This document shows positions 33,295 to 42,402 of a stretch of 64,000 nt of DNA, piece after piece. The stretch covers positions 124,001 through 188,000 of the forward strand of contig NZ_JAACZO010000043.1 in assembly GCF_010993975.1 (NCBI RefSeq). The letters run 5' to 3'. The translations under genes and the position numbers were made by a program. The stretch is from Halomonas faecis (GTDB lineage: Bacteria > Pseudomonadota > Gammaproteobacteria > Pseudomonadales > Halomonadaceae). The notes beneath the pieces were generated by a model. That model did not search any database and had not been told where the DNA came from. It worked only from the letters and a program-made list of their open reading frames with translations. Positions within the stretch are counted from its first letter, which is position 1. Each line of letters opens with the position of its first letter.

Positions 33295-34847
33295 AGATTC
33301 GTTCCCAGGTAGGCATGGTCCTCAACCTCGACAAGTGCATCGGCTGTCATACCTGTTCGGTGACCTGCAAGAACGTCTGGACCAGCCGCGAAGGCATGGA
33401 GTACGCCTGGTTCAACAACGTCGAGACCAAGCCCGGCGTCGGCTATCCCAAAGAGTGGGAGAACCAGAAGAAGTGGAAAGGCGGCTGGCTGCGCCGCAAG
33501 GATGGCAAGATCGAGCCGCGCATCGGCGGCAAGTGGCGGGTGCTGGCGAACATCTTCGCCAACCCCGATCTGCCCGAGATCGACGACTACTACGAGCCGT
33601 TCGACTTCGACTACCAGCACTTGCATACCGCCAAGCTGGGCAAGCACCAGCCGGTGGCGCGCCCGCGTTCGCTGATCTCCGGCGAGCGCATGCAGAAGAT
33701 CGAGTGGGGCCCGAACTGGGAGGAGATCCTCGGCACCGAGTTCGCCAAGCGCCGCAAGGACGCCAACTTCGAGAAGGTGCAGGCCGATATCTACGGCCAG
33801 TTCGAGAACACCTTCATGATGTACCTGCCGCGCCTGTGCGAGCACTGCCTGAATCCCACCTGCGTGGCGAGCTGCCCCTCCGGCGCCATCTACAAGCGTG
33901 AGGAAGACGGCATCGTCCTGATCGACCAGGACAAGTGCCGCGGCTGGCGGATGTGCATCTCCGGCTGTCCGTACAAGAAGATCTACTACAACTGGAAGAC
34001 CGGCAAGTCGGAGAAGTGCATCTTCTGCTACCCGCGTATCGAGGCGGGCATGCCCACCGTGTGCTCCGAGACCTGCGTGGGCCGCATTCGCTATCTCGGC
34101 GTGCTGCTCTACGATGCCGACCGCATCGAGGAAGTGGCGAGCTCCCCGGACGAGCGCGACCTCTACCATCGCCAGCGCGAGATATTCCTCGACCCGCACG
34201 ATCCGGAGGTGATCGCCCAGGCCAAGAAGGATGGCATCACCGACAACGTGATCAAGGCCGCCCAGGAATCGCCGGTCTACAAGCTGGCCATGGATTGGGG
34301 CCTGGCGCTGCCGCTGCACCCGGAATACCGCACCCTGCCGATGGTGTGGTACGTGCCGCCGCTGTCGCCGATTCAGTCCGCCGCCGAGGCGGGCAAGATC
34401 GAGTACGAAGGCGTGCTGCCCAAGATCGAGTCGCTGCGCATCCCGGTGAAGTATCTGGCCAACCTGCTCACTGCCGGCGAGGAAGCGCCCGTGGTGCTGG
34501 CGCTCAAGCGCCTGATGGCCATGCGTCTCTACATGCGCGGCAAGCACGTCGAAGGTCAGGCCGACGCCGGGGTGCTGGAGGAGGTCGAGCTCTCCGAGGC
34601 CCAGGTGGAGGAGATGTATCGTTACCTGGCCATCGCCAACTACGAGGATCGCTTCGTGATTCCGACCAGCCACCGCGAGATGGCCACCGAGGCCTTCCCC
34701 GAGCGCGGCGGCTGCGGCTTCAGCTTCGGCGACGGCTGCCACGGCGAGAGCAAGCCGAGCCTGTTCAACGGCCGCTCCCAGACCACCACCCTGGTCAAGC
34801 CGGTGGAAGTCTACGAACCCGAAGCCGAGGAGGCCCGTCATGGCTGA
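33291..34847 (+). CDS. narH: NarH, iron-sulfur subunit of nitrate reductase
   Basis: The 518-residue protein carries four ferredoxin-type Cys clusters. These are CIGCHTCSVTCKNVW at the start, CEHCLNPTCVASCPSGA, CRGWRMCISGCPYKK, and CIFCYPRIEAGMPTVCSETC. Trp in the third cluster replaces one Cys, the mark of the [3Fe-4S] centre in NarH. It carries electrons from NarI to NarG. It is translationally coupled to narG (4-bp overlap) and its end overlaps narJ by 8 bp. Confidence 0.98.
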   Translation: MKIRSQVGMVLNLDKCIGCHTCSVTCKNVWTSREGMEYAWFNNVETKPGVGYPKEWENQKKWKGGWLRRKDGKIEPRIGGKWRVLANIFANPDLPEIDDYYEPFDFDYQHLHTAKLGKHQPVARPRSLISGERMQKIEWGPNWEEILGTEFAKRRKDANFEKVQADIYGQFENTFMMYLPRLCEHCLNPTCVASCPSGAIYKREEDGIVLIDQDKCRGWRMCISGCPYKKIYYNWKTGKSEKCIFCYPRIEAGMPTVCSETCVGRIRYLGVLLYDADRIEEVASSPDERDLYHRQREIFLDPHDPEVIAQAKKDGITDNVIKAAQESPVYKLAMDWGLALPLHPEYRTLPMVWYVPPLSPIQSAAEAGKIEYEGVLPKIESLRIPVKYLANLLTAGEEAPVVLALKRLMAMRLYMRGKHVEGQADAGVLEEVELSEAQVEEMYRYLAIANYEDRFVIPTSHREMATEAFPERGGCGFSFGDGCHGESKPSLFNGRSQTTTLVKPVEVYEPEAEEARHG

Positions 34848-35619
34848 AGCCGCCCTGCAGATGGCCCAGCCGGAGCCCGGCATGCGCAGCCTGCGCGTGC
34901 TGGCCCGCCTGCTGGACTACCCCACCCCCGAGCACCAGGCCGCGGCCGGCGAGATGATCGAGGTCATCGGCGCCGAGCCACGCCTGGGCGGCGAACTCAA
35001 GCGGCGCCTGATGGCCTGGTGCCAGGAGATGGCCGGTGGCGATCTACTGGAACTGCAGGCCGAGTACGTGGCGCTGTTCGACAAGGGGCGCAGCACCTCG
35101 CTGCTGCTCTTCGAACACGTCCACGGCGAGTCACGGGATCGCGGCCAGGCCATGGTCGACCTGATGAACGAATATCAGGCTGCCGGCTTCGAGCTCGATG
35201 CCCGCGAACTGCCGGACTACCTGCCGCTGTTTCTCGAGTACCTCTCCACCTGCAGCGAGGCGGAGATCGGCCGCTGGCTGGGCGAGATCCGCCATATCCT
35301 GGCGCTGCTCACCGCGCGCCTCGAGGAGCGCGAGGCCGACCAGGCGCTGGTGCCGCGGGCGCTGCTGGCGCTGATCGGTGCCGAGGCCGACGTCGAGCCG
35401 CACCGGCCCCAGGTGCGCGACGAAGCCCCGGACGACACCCCCGAGGCACTGGATGCGGTGTGGGAAGAGGAGGCCGTGCGTTTCTCCGCCGAATCCGATC
35501 AGGACTGCGCGCTGCAGTCCGCCGAGGGGCGGCGACTCGCCGAGCGCAAGAGCGTCACGCACAGCGAGGCCGTACGCATCATGTCACCGGCTGTCGACCG
35601 CGGCCCGTCCGATCGCTAA
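34840..35619 (+). CDS. narJ: NarJ, nitrate reductase assembly chaperone
   Basis: The 259-residue soluble helical protein belongs to the NarJ/TorD family. Typical stretches are LRVLARLLDYPTPEH, YVALFDKGRSTSLLLFEHVHGESRDRG and LPDYLPLFLEYL. It binds the N-terminus of NarG and helps Moco insertion before NarGH joins NarI. The C-terminal 60 residues are acidic and variable. Its start overlaps narH and narI follows after 13 bp. Confidence 0.95.
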   Translation: MAEAALQMAQPEPGMRSLRVLARLLDYPTPEHQAAAGEMIEVIGAEPRLGGELKRRLMAWCQEMAGGDLLELQAEYVALFDKGRSTSLLLFEHVHGESRDRGQAMVDLMNEYQAAGFELDARELPDYLPLFLEYLSTCSEAEIGRWLGEIRHILALLTARLEEREADQALVPRALLALIGAEADVEPHRPQVRDEAPDDTPEALDAVWEEEAVRFSAESDQDCALQSAEGRRLAERKSVTHSEAVRIMSPAVDRGPSDR

Positions 35620-35632
35620 CAGGAGAATCGCC

Positions 35633-36316
35633 ATGTTTTCCGAATACCTCACGCACCTGCTCTACGGCTACTACCCGTATCTGGCCGGTACGGTGTTTCT
35701 GGTCGGTAGTCTGATGCGCTATGACCACGGCCAGTTCACCTGGAAGACCGGCTCCAGCCAGATGCTCTCGTCGAAGAACATGCGTCTGGCCAGCAACCTC
35801 TTCCATATCGGCATCATCGTGATCTTCTTCGGCCACCTGTTCGGCATGCTGACGCCGCACTGGGTCTATGCGCCCTTCCTGAGCGCCGGGGCCAAGCAGG
35901 TGGTGGCCATCGTGGTCGGCGGCATTGCCGGGGTGCTGTGCCTGGCGGGCGGCGCCATGCTGCTGCATCGCCGCATCACCAACCCGCGCGTGCGCGCTTC
36001 GTCCAGCACCATGGATACGCTGATCCTCGGGCTGATCGTCTTCCAGGCGGCGCTGGGCGTGATCAGCGTGTTCTTCTCGCTGGGCCATCTGGATGGCGAG
36101 ATGATGATCACCCTGGCCGCCTGGGCGCAGGCCATCGTGTTCTTTGGCGGCGGGGCGGCCGAGTACATGACCGAGGTGTCGTGGATCTACAAGCTGCATA
36201 TCTTCCTTGGCTTGACCATCATCCTGCTCTTCCCGTTCACGCGACTGGTGCACGTGTGGAGCGTGCCGTTGGGCTACATCACTCGGCGTTACCAGCTGGT
36301 GCGCAAGCGGGGTTGA
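35633..36316 (+). CDS. narI: NarI, cytochrome b subunit of nitrate reductase
   Basis: The 227-residue membrane protein has five helices and the two heme b ligand pairs of NarI at His58/His68 (FHIGIIVIFFGHLFGM) and His189/His207 (LHIFLGL and RLVHVWSVP). It oxidises quinol and anchors NarGH. CAGGAG precedes ATG 35633. It ends the core narGHJI block; a 226-bp gap with a candidate repeat follows before the isomerase gene. Confidence 0.97.
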   Translation: MFSEYLTHLLYGYYPYLAGTVFLVGSLMRYDHGQFTWKTGSSQMLSSKNMRLASNLFHIGIIVIFFGHLFGMLTPHWVYAPFLSAGAKQVVAIVVGGIAGVLCLAGGAMLLHRRITNPRVRASSSTMDTLILGLIVFQAALGVISVFFSLGHLDGEMMITLAAWAQAIVFFGGGAAEYMTEVSWIYKLHIFLGLTIILLFPFTRLVHVWSVPLGYITRRYQLVRKRG

Positions 36317-36339
36317 TGTCGGCCCATTCGTCCAGGCTA

Positions 36340-36500
36340 GGGCGAGCGCTGATACCCCCAGCGAGGGGCGCCGGGGGCAAGCCGAAGAGGAGGTCCTTCA
36401 CCATGGATGGTGAAGGTGGCGCCCAGGGAAGGGTTCACAGCGCCTCCGGTGGGCCGGCCCCGCTCGCAGGCTTGTCGACGGATCAGCCCCGAGCGGTGCC
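36340..36500 (+). repeat. Candidate dispersed intergenic repeat with hairpin
   Basis: The gap between narI and the isomerase gene holds GGGCGCCGGGGGCAAGCCG, then a hairpin CCTTCACC-ATGGAT-GGTGAAGG (36395-36416), then GGCGCCCAGGGAAGGGTTCA and a GC-rich end near GGCTTGTCGACGGATCAG. The pattern reminds me of intergenic repeats that recur in Halomonas, Marinobacter and Alcanivorax genomes. That is recall, not a search, and only one copy is in the window. The hairpin may also act as a partial terminator after narI. Confidence 0.45.
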
Positions 36501-36542
36501 GCGAGTCGCGATAGGTTGTTGATCAGGTTCCTGGAGTTGACC

Positions 36543-37364
36543 ATGCAAATGATCGAGATCGAACAGATTCCCGGCGGGGCCACGCCACCGCCCATCCGGG
36601 TCGGCGAGACCGCCATCGGCGAGGCGGATATCGCCCACGAAATGCAGTACCACCCGGCGTCCAGTGCCGGCGAGGCGCAGCTGCAGGCCGCGCGTGCGCT
36701 GGTGGTGCGCGAGCTGCTGCGCCGGCGCGCGGTGGAGCGGGGGCTGGTGGCCGACGTCGCCGCGGATGAGGGCGACAACGAGGCCGCCATCGCGGCCCTG
36801 CTGGAGCAGGAGCTGGACGTGCCGGAACCCGCGGAGGCGGATTGCCGACGCTTCTATGACGCCGATCCGGCACGCTTCAGCGAACCCACCCGGCTGGCGG
36901 TGCGGCACATCTTGCTGCCTGCGGCACCGGATGACGCCGAGGCTCGCGACGCTCAGTACCGCCAGGGCGTGAGCCTGCTCGAAACGCTCCAGACGGTGCC
37001 GGAGCGCTTCACCGAATTCGCCCAGCGCTATTCCGCCTGCCCTTCGAAGGACGAGGGCGGTGAGCTGGGCTGGCTGGCGCCGGGGCAGACCGTGGCCGAG
37101 CTCGACCGCGCCCTGCACCACCTGCCGGAGGGGCTGCACGAGCGGCCACTCGCCTCGCGCTACGGTTGGCACCTGGTCAGCGTCGATGCTCGCGTCGAGG
37201 GTCGTCAGCTCCCCTTCGAAGCGGTCGTCGAGCGGGTGCGACATACCTTGCGCGAGCAGGCGACGCGCCGGGCGTTGCGCCACTACCTGCTGGCGCTGGA
37301 AGCGGAGATCGGTGTCGAGGGGGTCGAGCTCGACGACGATGCCGCCGGTTCATTGATGCAATAG
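36543..37364 (+). CDS. Parvulin-type peptidyl-prolyl isomerase (NifM/PpiC-like)
   Basis: The 273-residue cytoplasmic protein has an N-terminal helical chaperone-like part and a C-terminal rotamase domain (about 120-235). The rotamase has LAVRHILLPAAPDDAEARD, FAQRYSACPSKDEGGELGWLAPGQ and LASRYGWHLVSVDARVEG. NifM-like isomerases of this shape are common directly after narGHJI and are thought to help nitrate reductase folding. No signal peptide is seen. GGAG precedes ATG 36543; moaB follows after 10 bp. Confidence 0.88.
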   Translation: MQMIEIEQIPGGATPPPIRVGETAIGEADIAHEMQYHPASSAGEAQLQAARALVVRELLRRRAVERGLVADVAADEGDNEAAIAALLEQELDVPEPAEADCRRFYDADPARFSEPTRLAVRHILLPAAPDDAEARDAQYRQGVSLLETLQTVPERFTEFAQRYSACPSKDEGGELGWLAPGQTVAELDRALHHLPEGLHERPLASRYGWHLVSVDARVEGRQLPFEAVVERVRHTLREQATRRALRHYLLALEAEIGVEGVELDDDAAGSLMQ

Positions 37365-37374
37365 GAGAGATTCC

Positions 37375-37959
37375 ATGGCCCATGTCCACGCCGATGCGTC
37401 TTTCGTACCGCTCGGCATTGCCGTGCTCACCGTATCCGATACCCGCGGCTATGACCGCGACGGCAGCGGTGACCTGCTCAGCGAGCGCCTGACCGAGGCC
37501 GGCCATGCCCTGGTCGAGCGGCGTATCGTGCCCGACGACGTCTATCGCATTCGTGCAGCGGTTTCCCAATGGGTGGTGCGCGACGACATCCAGGTGATCC
37601 TGGTCAACGGCGGAACCGGCTTCACGCCTCGCGACACCACGCCCGAGGCGCTCTTGCCGCTGTTCGACAAGGCCGTGGAGGGTTACGGCGAATTGTTCCG
37701 CCACCTGTCGCTGGCCAGCATCGGCACCTCCACCATCCAGTCCCGCGCCGTGGGCGGGGTCGCCAACCGTACCCTGATCTTCGCCATGCCCGGCTCGCCC
37801 AAGGCGTGCGCCACCGCCTGGGATGGCATCCTCGCCGAGCAGCTGGATGCGCGCACCCGGCCCTGCAACTTCGTGGCCATGGTGCTGCCCGAGGCGCCAA
37901 CGTGTGCGCCGCGCGAGGGGCAGGCGACGCCTGACCATGGTCAAGGAGCCCATGCATGA
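37375..37959 (+). CDS. moaB: MoaB, molybdenum cofactor biosynthesis protein
   Basis: The 194-residue protein has the MoCF fold with LGIAVLTVSDTRGYDRDGSG, the substrate loop VNGGTGFTPRDTTPEALLPL and MPGSPKACATAWDGILAEQLD. MoaB/MogA proteins adenylylate molybdopterin; the length favours MoaB. GGAG precedes ATG 37375. It overlaps the start of moeA (ATGA). With moeA and moaA it supports assembly of NarG. Confidence 0.93.
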   Translation: MAHVHADASFVPLGIAVLTVSDTRGYDRDGSGDLLSERLTEAGHALVERRIVPDDVYRIRAAVSQWVVRDDIQVILVNGGTGFTPRDTTPEALLPLFDKAVEGYGELFRHLSLASIGTSTIQSRAVGGVANRTLIFAMPGSPKACATAWDGILAEQLDARTRPCNFVAMVLPEAPTCAPREGQATPDHGQGAHA

Positions 37960-39206
37960 GCTGTGCCACGCTCGCCAAGGGACTGCTCGACCTCGACGTC
38001 GCCAGGGCGCGCCTGATCGCCGCAGCCGAGCCGCTGTCCGGCGAGGAAGCGGTTGCCGTAGAGAGCGCTTGCGGGCGGGTGCTGGCCCACGACGTGTTCG
38101 CCCACCTCGACATGCCCGGCATCGACAACAGTGCCATGGACGGCTATGCCCTGCGCACCGCCGAGCTGGCGGCGGCCGGTGACGCGGGCTTGCCGGTGGC
38201 GCTGCGCGTGCCGGCAGGCGCGGAGGTGGCGCCACTGCCCGAAGGCGCCTGCGCGCGCATCTTCACCGGCGCGCCGGTGCCCGCCAGCGCCGATTGCGTG
38301 ATTCCCCAGGAGCGAGTCACCCGTGACGCGGGGGGGCGCATCCACGTCAGCGGCGAAGCCCGGGGCGGGGCCAACATTCGTCGGCGCGGCGAGGAGTATC
38401 GGGCCGGCGAGCGGTTGATGTCGTCGGGAAGCCCGCTGGATGCCGCAGCGCTGGCCATGCTGGCGAGTCAAGGGATTGCCGAGGTCGCGGTACGTCCGCG
38501 CCTGAAGGTGGCGCTGCTGTCGACGGGTGACGAACTGATCGAGCCCGGTATACCCTACGAATCTGGTCGGGTATACAACAGCAACCGGGTGATGCTCCAG
38601 GCGCTACTCGTGGCCGCGCACTGCGAGGTGGTCGATCTGGGCATCGTCGCCGACACGCCGGCAGCATTGCACGACGCCCTGAGCCGCGCGCGCGACAACA
38701 CCGACTTGGTGCTGTGCACCGGCGGCGTCTCGGTGGGCGAGGAAGATCACGTGCGCCCGGTGCTCGAGCGCCTGGGCGGGCTAGTCTTCCACGGCGTGGC
38801 GATCAAGCCGGGCAAGCCGTTCGCCTTCGGCTACCTGGATGATGGCACGCCCGAGGGCGTGCCGCTGATCGGTCTGCCGGGTAACCCGGTGGCCTCGCTG
38901 GTGGGCTGGCAGCTGCTGGCCCTGCCTTTCGTCCGCGGCTGTCAGGGGCGCACGGTGGGGCCGCTCGAGCGGTTCCCGGTTCGCGCCGGGTTCGCGCGGC
39001 GCGGCGCGCCGGGACGTACCGAGCTGGTGCGTGTGGTACTCGATTGGCAGGGCGGTCATCCGACCGCCCATCTGGCTGGCGGGCAGGGGTCCCACATGTT
39101 GCGGGCAGCCAGCCAGGCCCATGGCTATCTGTTGATGGCTGCCGATACCGATGTGGAGGAAGGACATGACTACCCCTATGTGCCCGGCGGACAGTTCCAC
39201 GACTGA
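37956..39206 (+). CDS. moeA: MoeA, molybdopterin molybdenumtransferase
   Basis: The 416-residue protein has the MoeA domain series: N-terminal domain with VFAHLDMPGIDNSAMDGYAL, then RIFTGAPVPASADCVIPQE, the MoCF-like domain with STGDELIEPG and CTGGVSVGEEDHVRPVLE, LIGLPGNPVASLVGWQLL, and a C-terminal beta domain. It inserts molybdate into adenylylated molybdopterin. The start overlaps moaB, and the 3' end overlaps the DNR-type regulator gene by 41 bp. Confidence 0.95.
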   Translation: MSCATLAKGLLDLDVARARLIAAAEPLSGEEAVAVESACGRVLAHDVFAHLDMPGIDNSAMDGYALRTAELAAAGDAGLPVALRVPAGAEVAPLPEGACARIFTGAPVPASADCVIPQERVTRDAGGRIHVSGEARGGANIRRRGEEYRAGERLMSSGSPLDAAALAMLASQGIAEVAVRPRLKVALLSTGDELIEPGIPYESGRVYNSNRVMLQALLVAAHCEVVDLGIVADTPAALHDALSRARDNTDLVLCTGGVSVGEEDHVRPVLERLGGLVFHGVAIKPGKPFAFGYLDDGTPEGVPLIGLPGNPVASLVGWQLLALPFVRGCQGRTVGPLERFPVRAGFARRGAPGRTELVRVVLDWQGGHPTAHLAGGQGSHMLRAASQAHGYLLMAADTDVEEGHDYPYVPGGQFHD

Positions 39207-39909
39207 CCTGCTGTTCAAGCCCAAGCAACTGCGCGAGCTGGTGCAGGGCGTGCCGTGGCTCGGCGCAATCGACGACTCCGAAGCGGCGGCACTGCTCGAG
39301 AGTTCCGAACTCAAGACGCTGAAGAACCGCGAATGGCTGTTCCGCCAGGATGCACCGGCTCACTGGCTCTACATCGTCATCAACGGGGCGGTACGCCTGA
39401 CGCGCAGCGCTGGCGACGGGCGACTGGCGACCATTCGCTGCGTGGAGCGCGGCGGCACCTTGGGCGAGCTGAGCATGGTGTCCCGGGGAGGCATCTATCT
39501 GTATTCCGCCGAGGCGTTGCGGCGTACCCACGTGCTGGCCATCCCTGCCGCGCATTGCCGCGAGATCATGGACCGTCAGCCCGAGTGTCGTGCCGAGTTC
39601 ATGAGCCGGCTGGCACTGGAGCTCACCGAGCGGCTGGAGGATCTGGCGCTGCTCACCCAGGCCGATGCCATGTCGCGGCTGGTGAGCTATATCCTTCGCC
39701 AGCTGCCGGCGGGCCGCAGCAAGAGCCCGCGGGTGGTTCGCCTGTCGATTCCCAAGCGCTGGTTGGCCTCACAGCTCGCCATGACGCCGGAAACCCTGTC
39801 GCGGCTGCTGGCCAAGCTGCGTGACAGCGGCGCCGTCAACATCGATCGCCAGCGACTGGTAGTGCTCGACGAGCAGAAGCTGCGCGACATCATGCTCACC
39901 GACGACTGA
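39166..39909 (+). CDS. dnr: DNR-type Crp/Fnr-family regulator
   Basis: The 247-residue protein has a cyclic-nucleotide-like sensor domain (about 25-140, GAVRLTRSAGDGRLATIRCV), a long dimer helix and a C-terminal winged helix (about 185-235). The recognition helix contains TPETLSRLLAK, whose E-x-x-S-R residues in FNR read the TTGAT half-site. The N-terminus has only one Cys (residue 6), so it cannot hold the FNR Fe-S cluster; this suits the DNR group that senses NO through heme. GGAGG lies 6 nt before ATG 39166, inside moeA. It is the likely binder of the boxes at 4446, 4517, 10357, 12594 and 19845. Confidence 0.85.
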   Translation: MTTPMCPADSSTTDLLFKPKQLRELVQGVPWLGAIDDSEAAALLESSELKTLKNREWLFRQDAPAHWLYIVINGAVRLTRSAGDGRLATIRCVERGGTLGELSMVSRGGIYLYSAEALRRTHVLAIPAAHCREIMDRQPECRAEFMSRLALELTERLEDLALLTQADAMSRLVSYILRQLPAGRSKSPRVVRLSIPKRWLASQLAMTPETLSRLLAKLRDSGAVNIDRQRLVVLDEQKLRDIMLTDD

Positions 39910-39960
39910 CGGCCGCGCGACAGCCGTGCCCGTTGGCGTCCGACCACGAGGAAAGGCCGC

Positions 39961-40968
39961 ATGACTTCGACTCCGCGCGAGCCCGGCCTGATCGATGGCT
40001 TCGGCCGTACGGTGCGTTACCTGCGCCTCTCGGTCACCGACCGCTGCGATTTCCGCTGCGTCTATTGCATGGCCGAGGAGATGACCTTCCTGCCTCGCGC
40101 CCAGGTGCTCACCCTGGAGGAGATGACGACGCTGTGCGCGGCCTTCGTCGAGCTCGGCGTGGAGAAGATCCGCCTGACTGGCGGCGAGCCTCTGGTACGC
40201 CGCGGCATCGAGACCCTGGTCGAGCGGATCGGTGCGCTGGAGGGGCTGGCCGATTTCGCCATGACCACCAACGGTGCCGGCCTGGCGAAGCATGCGCGCC
40301 AGCTGTACGACGGTGGCCTTCGCCGACTCAACGTCAGCCTCGATACGCTCGATCCAGCGCGCTTCCGGGCGCTGACCCGCACTGGCGAACTCGCCCGGGT
40401 GATCGACGGCATTCGGGCGGCGCAGGATGCCGGCTTCGCGCGCATCAAGCTCAACGCGGTGATCCTCAAGGGGCGCAACGACGACGAGATACTCGACCTG
40501 GTGGACTTTGCCCGGGCGGAGAACGTCGATATCAGCTTCATCGAGGAGATGCCGCTCGGCGAGGCCATCGGCCACGACCGTGCCGAGACCTTCTGCGGCA
40601 GCGACGAGGTGCGCGCACGCATCGAGGCGCGTCACCCCTTGGTGCCCACCACCGAGACCACCCTGGGCCCTTCTCGCTACTACCGCATGGCCGACAGCGC
40701 TTCGCGAGTCGGCTTCATCTCGCCGCACAGCCACGACTTCTGCGGCGCCTGCAACCGCGTGCGCGTCACCGCCGAGGGCCGGCTGCTGCTGTGCTTGGGT
40801 AACGAGCATTCGGTGGATCTGCGCGCGGTGCTGCGTCGCTACCCCGGTGATACGGAGCGCCTCAAGTCGGCCATCGTCGCCGCCATGGCGAAGAAACCCG
40901 AACGCCACCACTTCACCACCGATGGCGATGTCCAGGTCGTGCGCTTCATGAACATGACCGGGGGGTAG
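39961..40968 (+). CDS. moaA: MoaA, GTP 3',8-cyclase
   Basis: The 335-residue radical SAM enzyme has the N-terminal CxxxCxxC at Cys29, Cys33 and Cys36 (CDFRCVYC) and the C-terminal second cluster [18 protein letters not shown]. It ends in the Gly-Gly tail (MNMTGG) that is needed for activity. It starts Moco synthesis from GTP. AGGAAAGG precedes ATG 39961, 51 bp after the regulator. The stop is 18 bp from the convergent hglS stop. A decayed copy of its last 18 codons occurs at 49411-49467. Confidence 0.96.
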   Translation: MTSTPREPGLIDGFGRTVRYLRLSVTDRCDFRCVYCMAEEMTFLPRAQVLTLEEMTTLCAAFVELGVEKIRLTGGEPLVRRGIETLVERIGALEGLADFAMTTNGAGLAKHARQLYDGGLRRLNVSLDTLDPARFRALTRTGELARVIDGIRAAQDAGFARIKLNAVILKGRNDDEILDLVDFARAENVDISFIEEMPLGEAIGHDRAETFCGSDEVRARIEARHPLVPTTETTLGPSRYYRMADSASRVGFISPHSHDFCGACNRVRVTAEGRLLLCLGNEHSVDLRAVLRRYPGDTERLKSAIVAAMAKKPERHHFTTDGDVQVVRFMNMTGG

Positions 40969-40986
40969 CAGACACCGCTGGTTGCG

Positions 40987-42348
40987 TTAATGGCCAAGTG
41001 CCGCCAGCACGTTCTCCCGTGACTGTCGCTCGTGCTCGGCGTAGAGTTCGAGCTCGTCGATGATGGCGACGCCGAGCGCTTCCTCGAGTGCTTCACGGCT
41101 GGCATTGCCGGTATAGGCCTGGCTCTCGCCACCGCCCAGGTTGGACTGGAAGATGCCCGCCGCGCTGACCGGCAGGAAATCCTCATAGGTGATCGGGCGC
41201 GCCTCCACCAGATCACGTTCGATCAGCGTCTCGAGGTCGGTTTCGACCACCGTACCCGCGGCCCTGCCCGCCTCGGTGAGGCGGTACTCGAAGAATGCCA
41301 GCCCCTGGCGGCGCAGCTCGCCCTCATCGTCGGGAAACGCCGCGAAGATCTCCGCCAGGACCCGCTGGTGGCTCTCGTTGTCGAGCCCCTGGGTTTTCGC
41401 TCGGGATTGGCCCAGTAGCCGGTCATAGAGCGCACGCCCCTCGGCGGTCAGCGCCACGCCGCGCTGCTCGATCTCGCCGAAGCGGGCGGTATGCGTGCCC
41501 TGATTCCGGCCGGCGAAGCGAATGGATTCCGTGAGTGCTTTGAAGCTGGTCTGGCGCAGCAGGATCGGGCAGTCGCGCCGGGGCGGCCCCTCGATCACCG
41601 CCTTGGGCTCGATGCCCACCTCGGGCATGCGTCGCTGGATGTCGTCGATATCGAGGGTGCGCGGGGTCAAGTGGTTGATGTGCGGCCCGCGGAAGCATAC
41701 GACATCGGCGATCAGGCGATGTTCGGCGTGCAACGCCTCGTAGGTGTCTAGGTCGACAGTGGCGTCGCTGTGCCAGCGGAAGGTCTCCAGTGCCTCGGTC
41801 ACGAAGCGGTCGGCTTGCGCTTCGGTGAGGCCGCCCTGGGATTCGAAGCGCTCGACCAGTTCGCGCGCTGCCGGGGTGAAGATGTCGCGTTCGGCGAGAA
41901 TCGCCGCAGCGCGTTCGCGCAGGGCGTCGTTCTCGACCAGCTCCAGGCGCAGCAGCGAGGTGAACAAGCGGAAGGGGTTGTGCGCCAGTGACGCGTCGTC
42001 GATGGGGCGGAAGGCGGTGGAGTGTACCGGCACGCCCGCCACGGAGAGATCGTAGTAGCCCACTGGAAACATGCCCATCACGGCGAACAGGCGGCGCAGC
42101 ATGGCCATCTCCCCGGCGCTGCCTACGCGAATGGCGCCGTGGCGCTCGACGCCGAGCCGCTCGAACTCGTCGTATCTGGCGAGTCGCTCGGCCAGGGCCG
42201 GGTCGTGTGCCAGGGTGTCCCGGTTCACTTGGTCGACCAGGTCGAGCAGCGTCTCGTACTGGGGGACCTCGGCCTGGTACATGGCCGACATGGCGCGTGA
42301 GAAGCGGTCGCGAATGACATCGGCCGAAACGTAGAGCGAGAGATTCAT
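40987..42348 (-). CDS. hglS: HglS, 2-oxoadipate dioxygenase/decarboxylase (DUF1338)
   Basis: The 453-residue protein matches the DUF1338/YdcJ family in length and motifs. The residues described for HglS of Pseudomonas putida are present at the same numbers: His70 and Arg74 (RHGAIRVG), His226 (GPHINHLTPR) and Glu294 (GEIEQRG). The enzyme converts 2-oxoadipate, formed in lysine breakdown, to D-2-hydroxyglutarate with oxygen and Fe(II). AAGGAAG precedes ATG 42348. It follows the transaminase by 54 bp in a leftward pair; a LysR gene lies behind them. The order HglS-LysR-AmaB-AmaA parallels the P. putida locus. Confidence 0.9.
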   Translation of the reverse strand: MNLSLYVSADVIRDRFSRAMSAMYQAEVPQYETLLDLVDQVNRDTLAHDPALAERLARYDEFERLGVERHGAIRVGSAGEMAMLRRLFAVMGMFPVGYYDLSVAGVPVHSTAFRPIDDASLAHNPFRLFTSLLRLELVENDALRERAAAILAERDIFTPAARELVERFESQGGLTEAQADRFVTEALETFRWHSDATVDLDTYEALHAEHRLIADVVCFRGPHINHLTPRTLDIDDIQRRMPEVGIEPKAVIEGPPRRDCPILLRQTSFKALTESIRFAGRNQGTHTARFGEIEQRGVALTAEGRALYDRLLGQSRAKTQGLDNESHQRVLAEIFAAFPDDEGELRRQGLAFFEYRLTEAGRAAGTVVETDLETLIERDLVEARPITYEDFLPVSAAGIFQSNLGGGESQAYTGNASREALEEALGVAIIDELELYAEHERQSRENVLAALGH

Positions 42349-42402
42349 GCTTCCTTCCTCATAGCTGGAAAAGGTCGGTGGATGCGCTGAAACGCGGTGA
42401 TT

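Noticed and set aside
39166..39909. Naming the Crp/Fnr protein FNR or Anr (oxygen sensor)
   Set aside because: The N-terminus lacks the three spaced cysteines needed for the [4Fe-4S] cluster.
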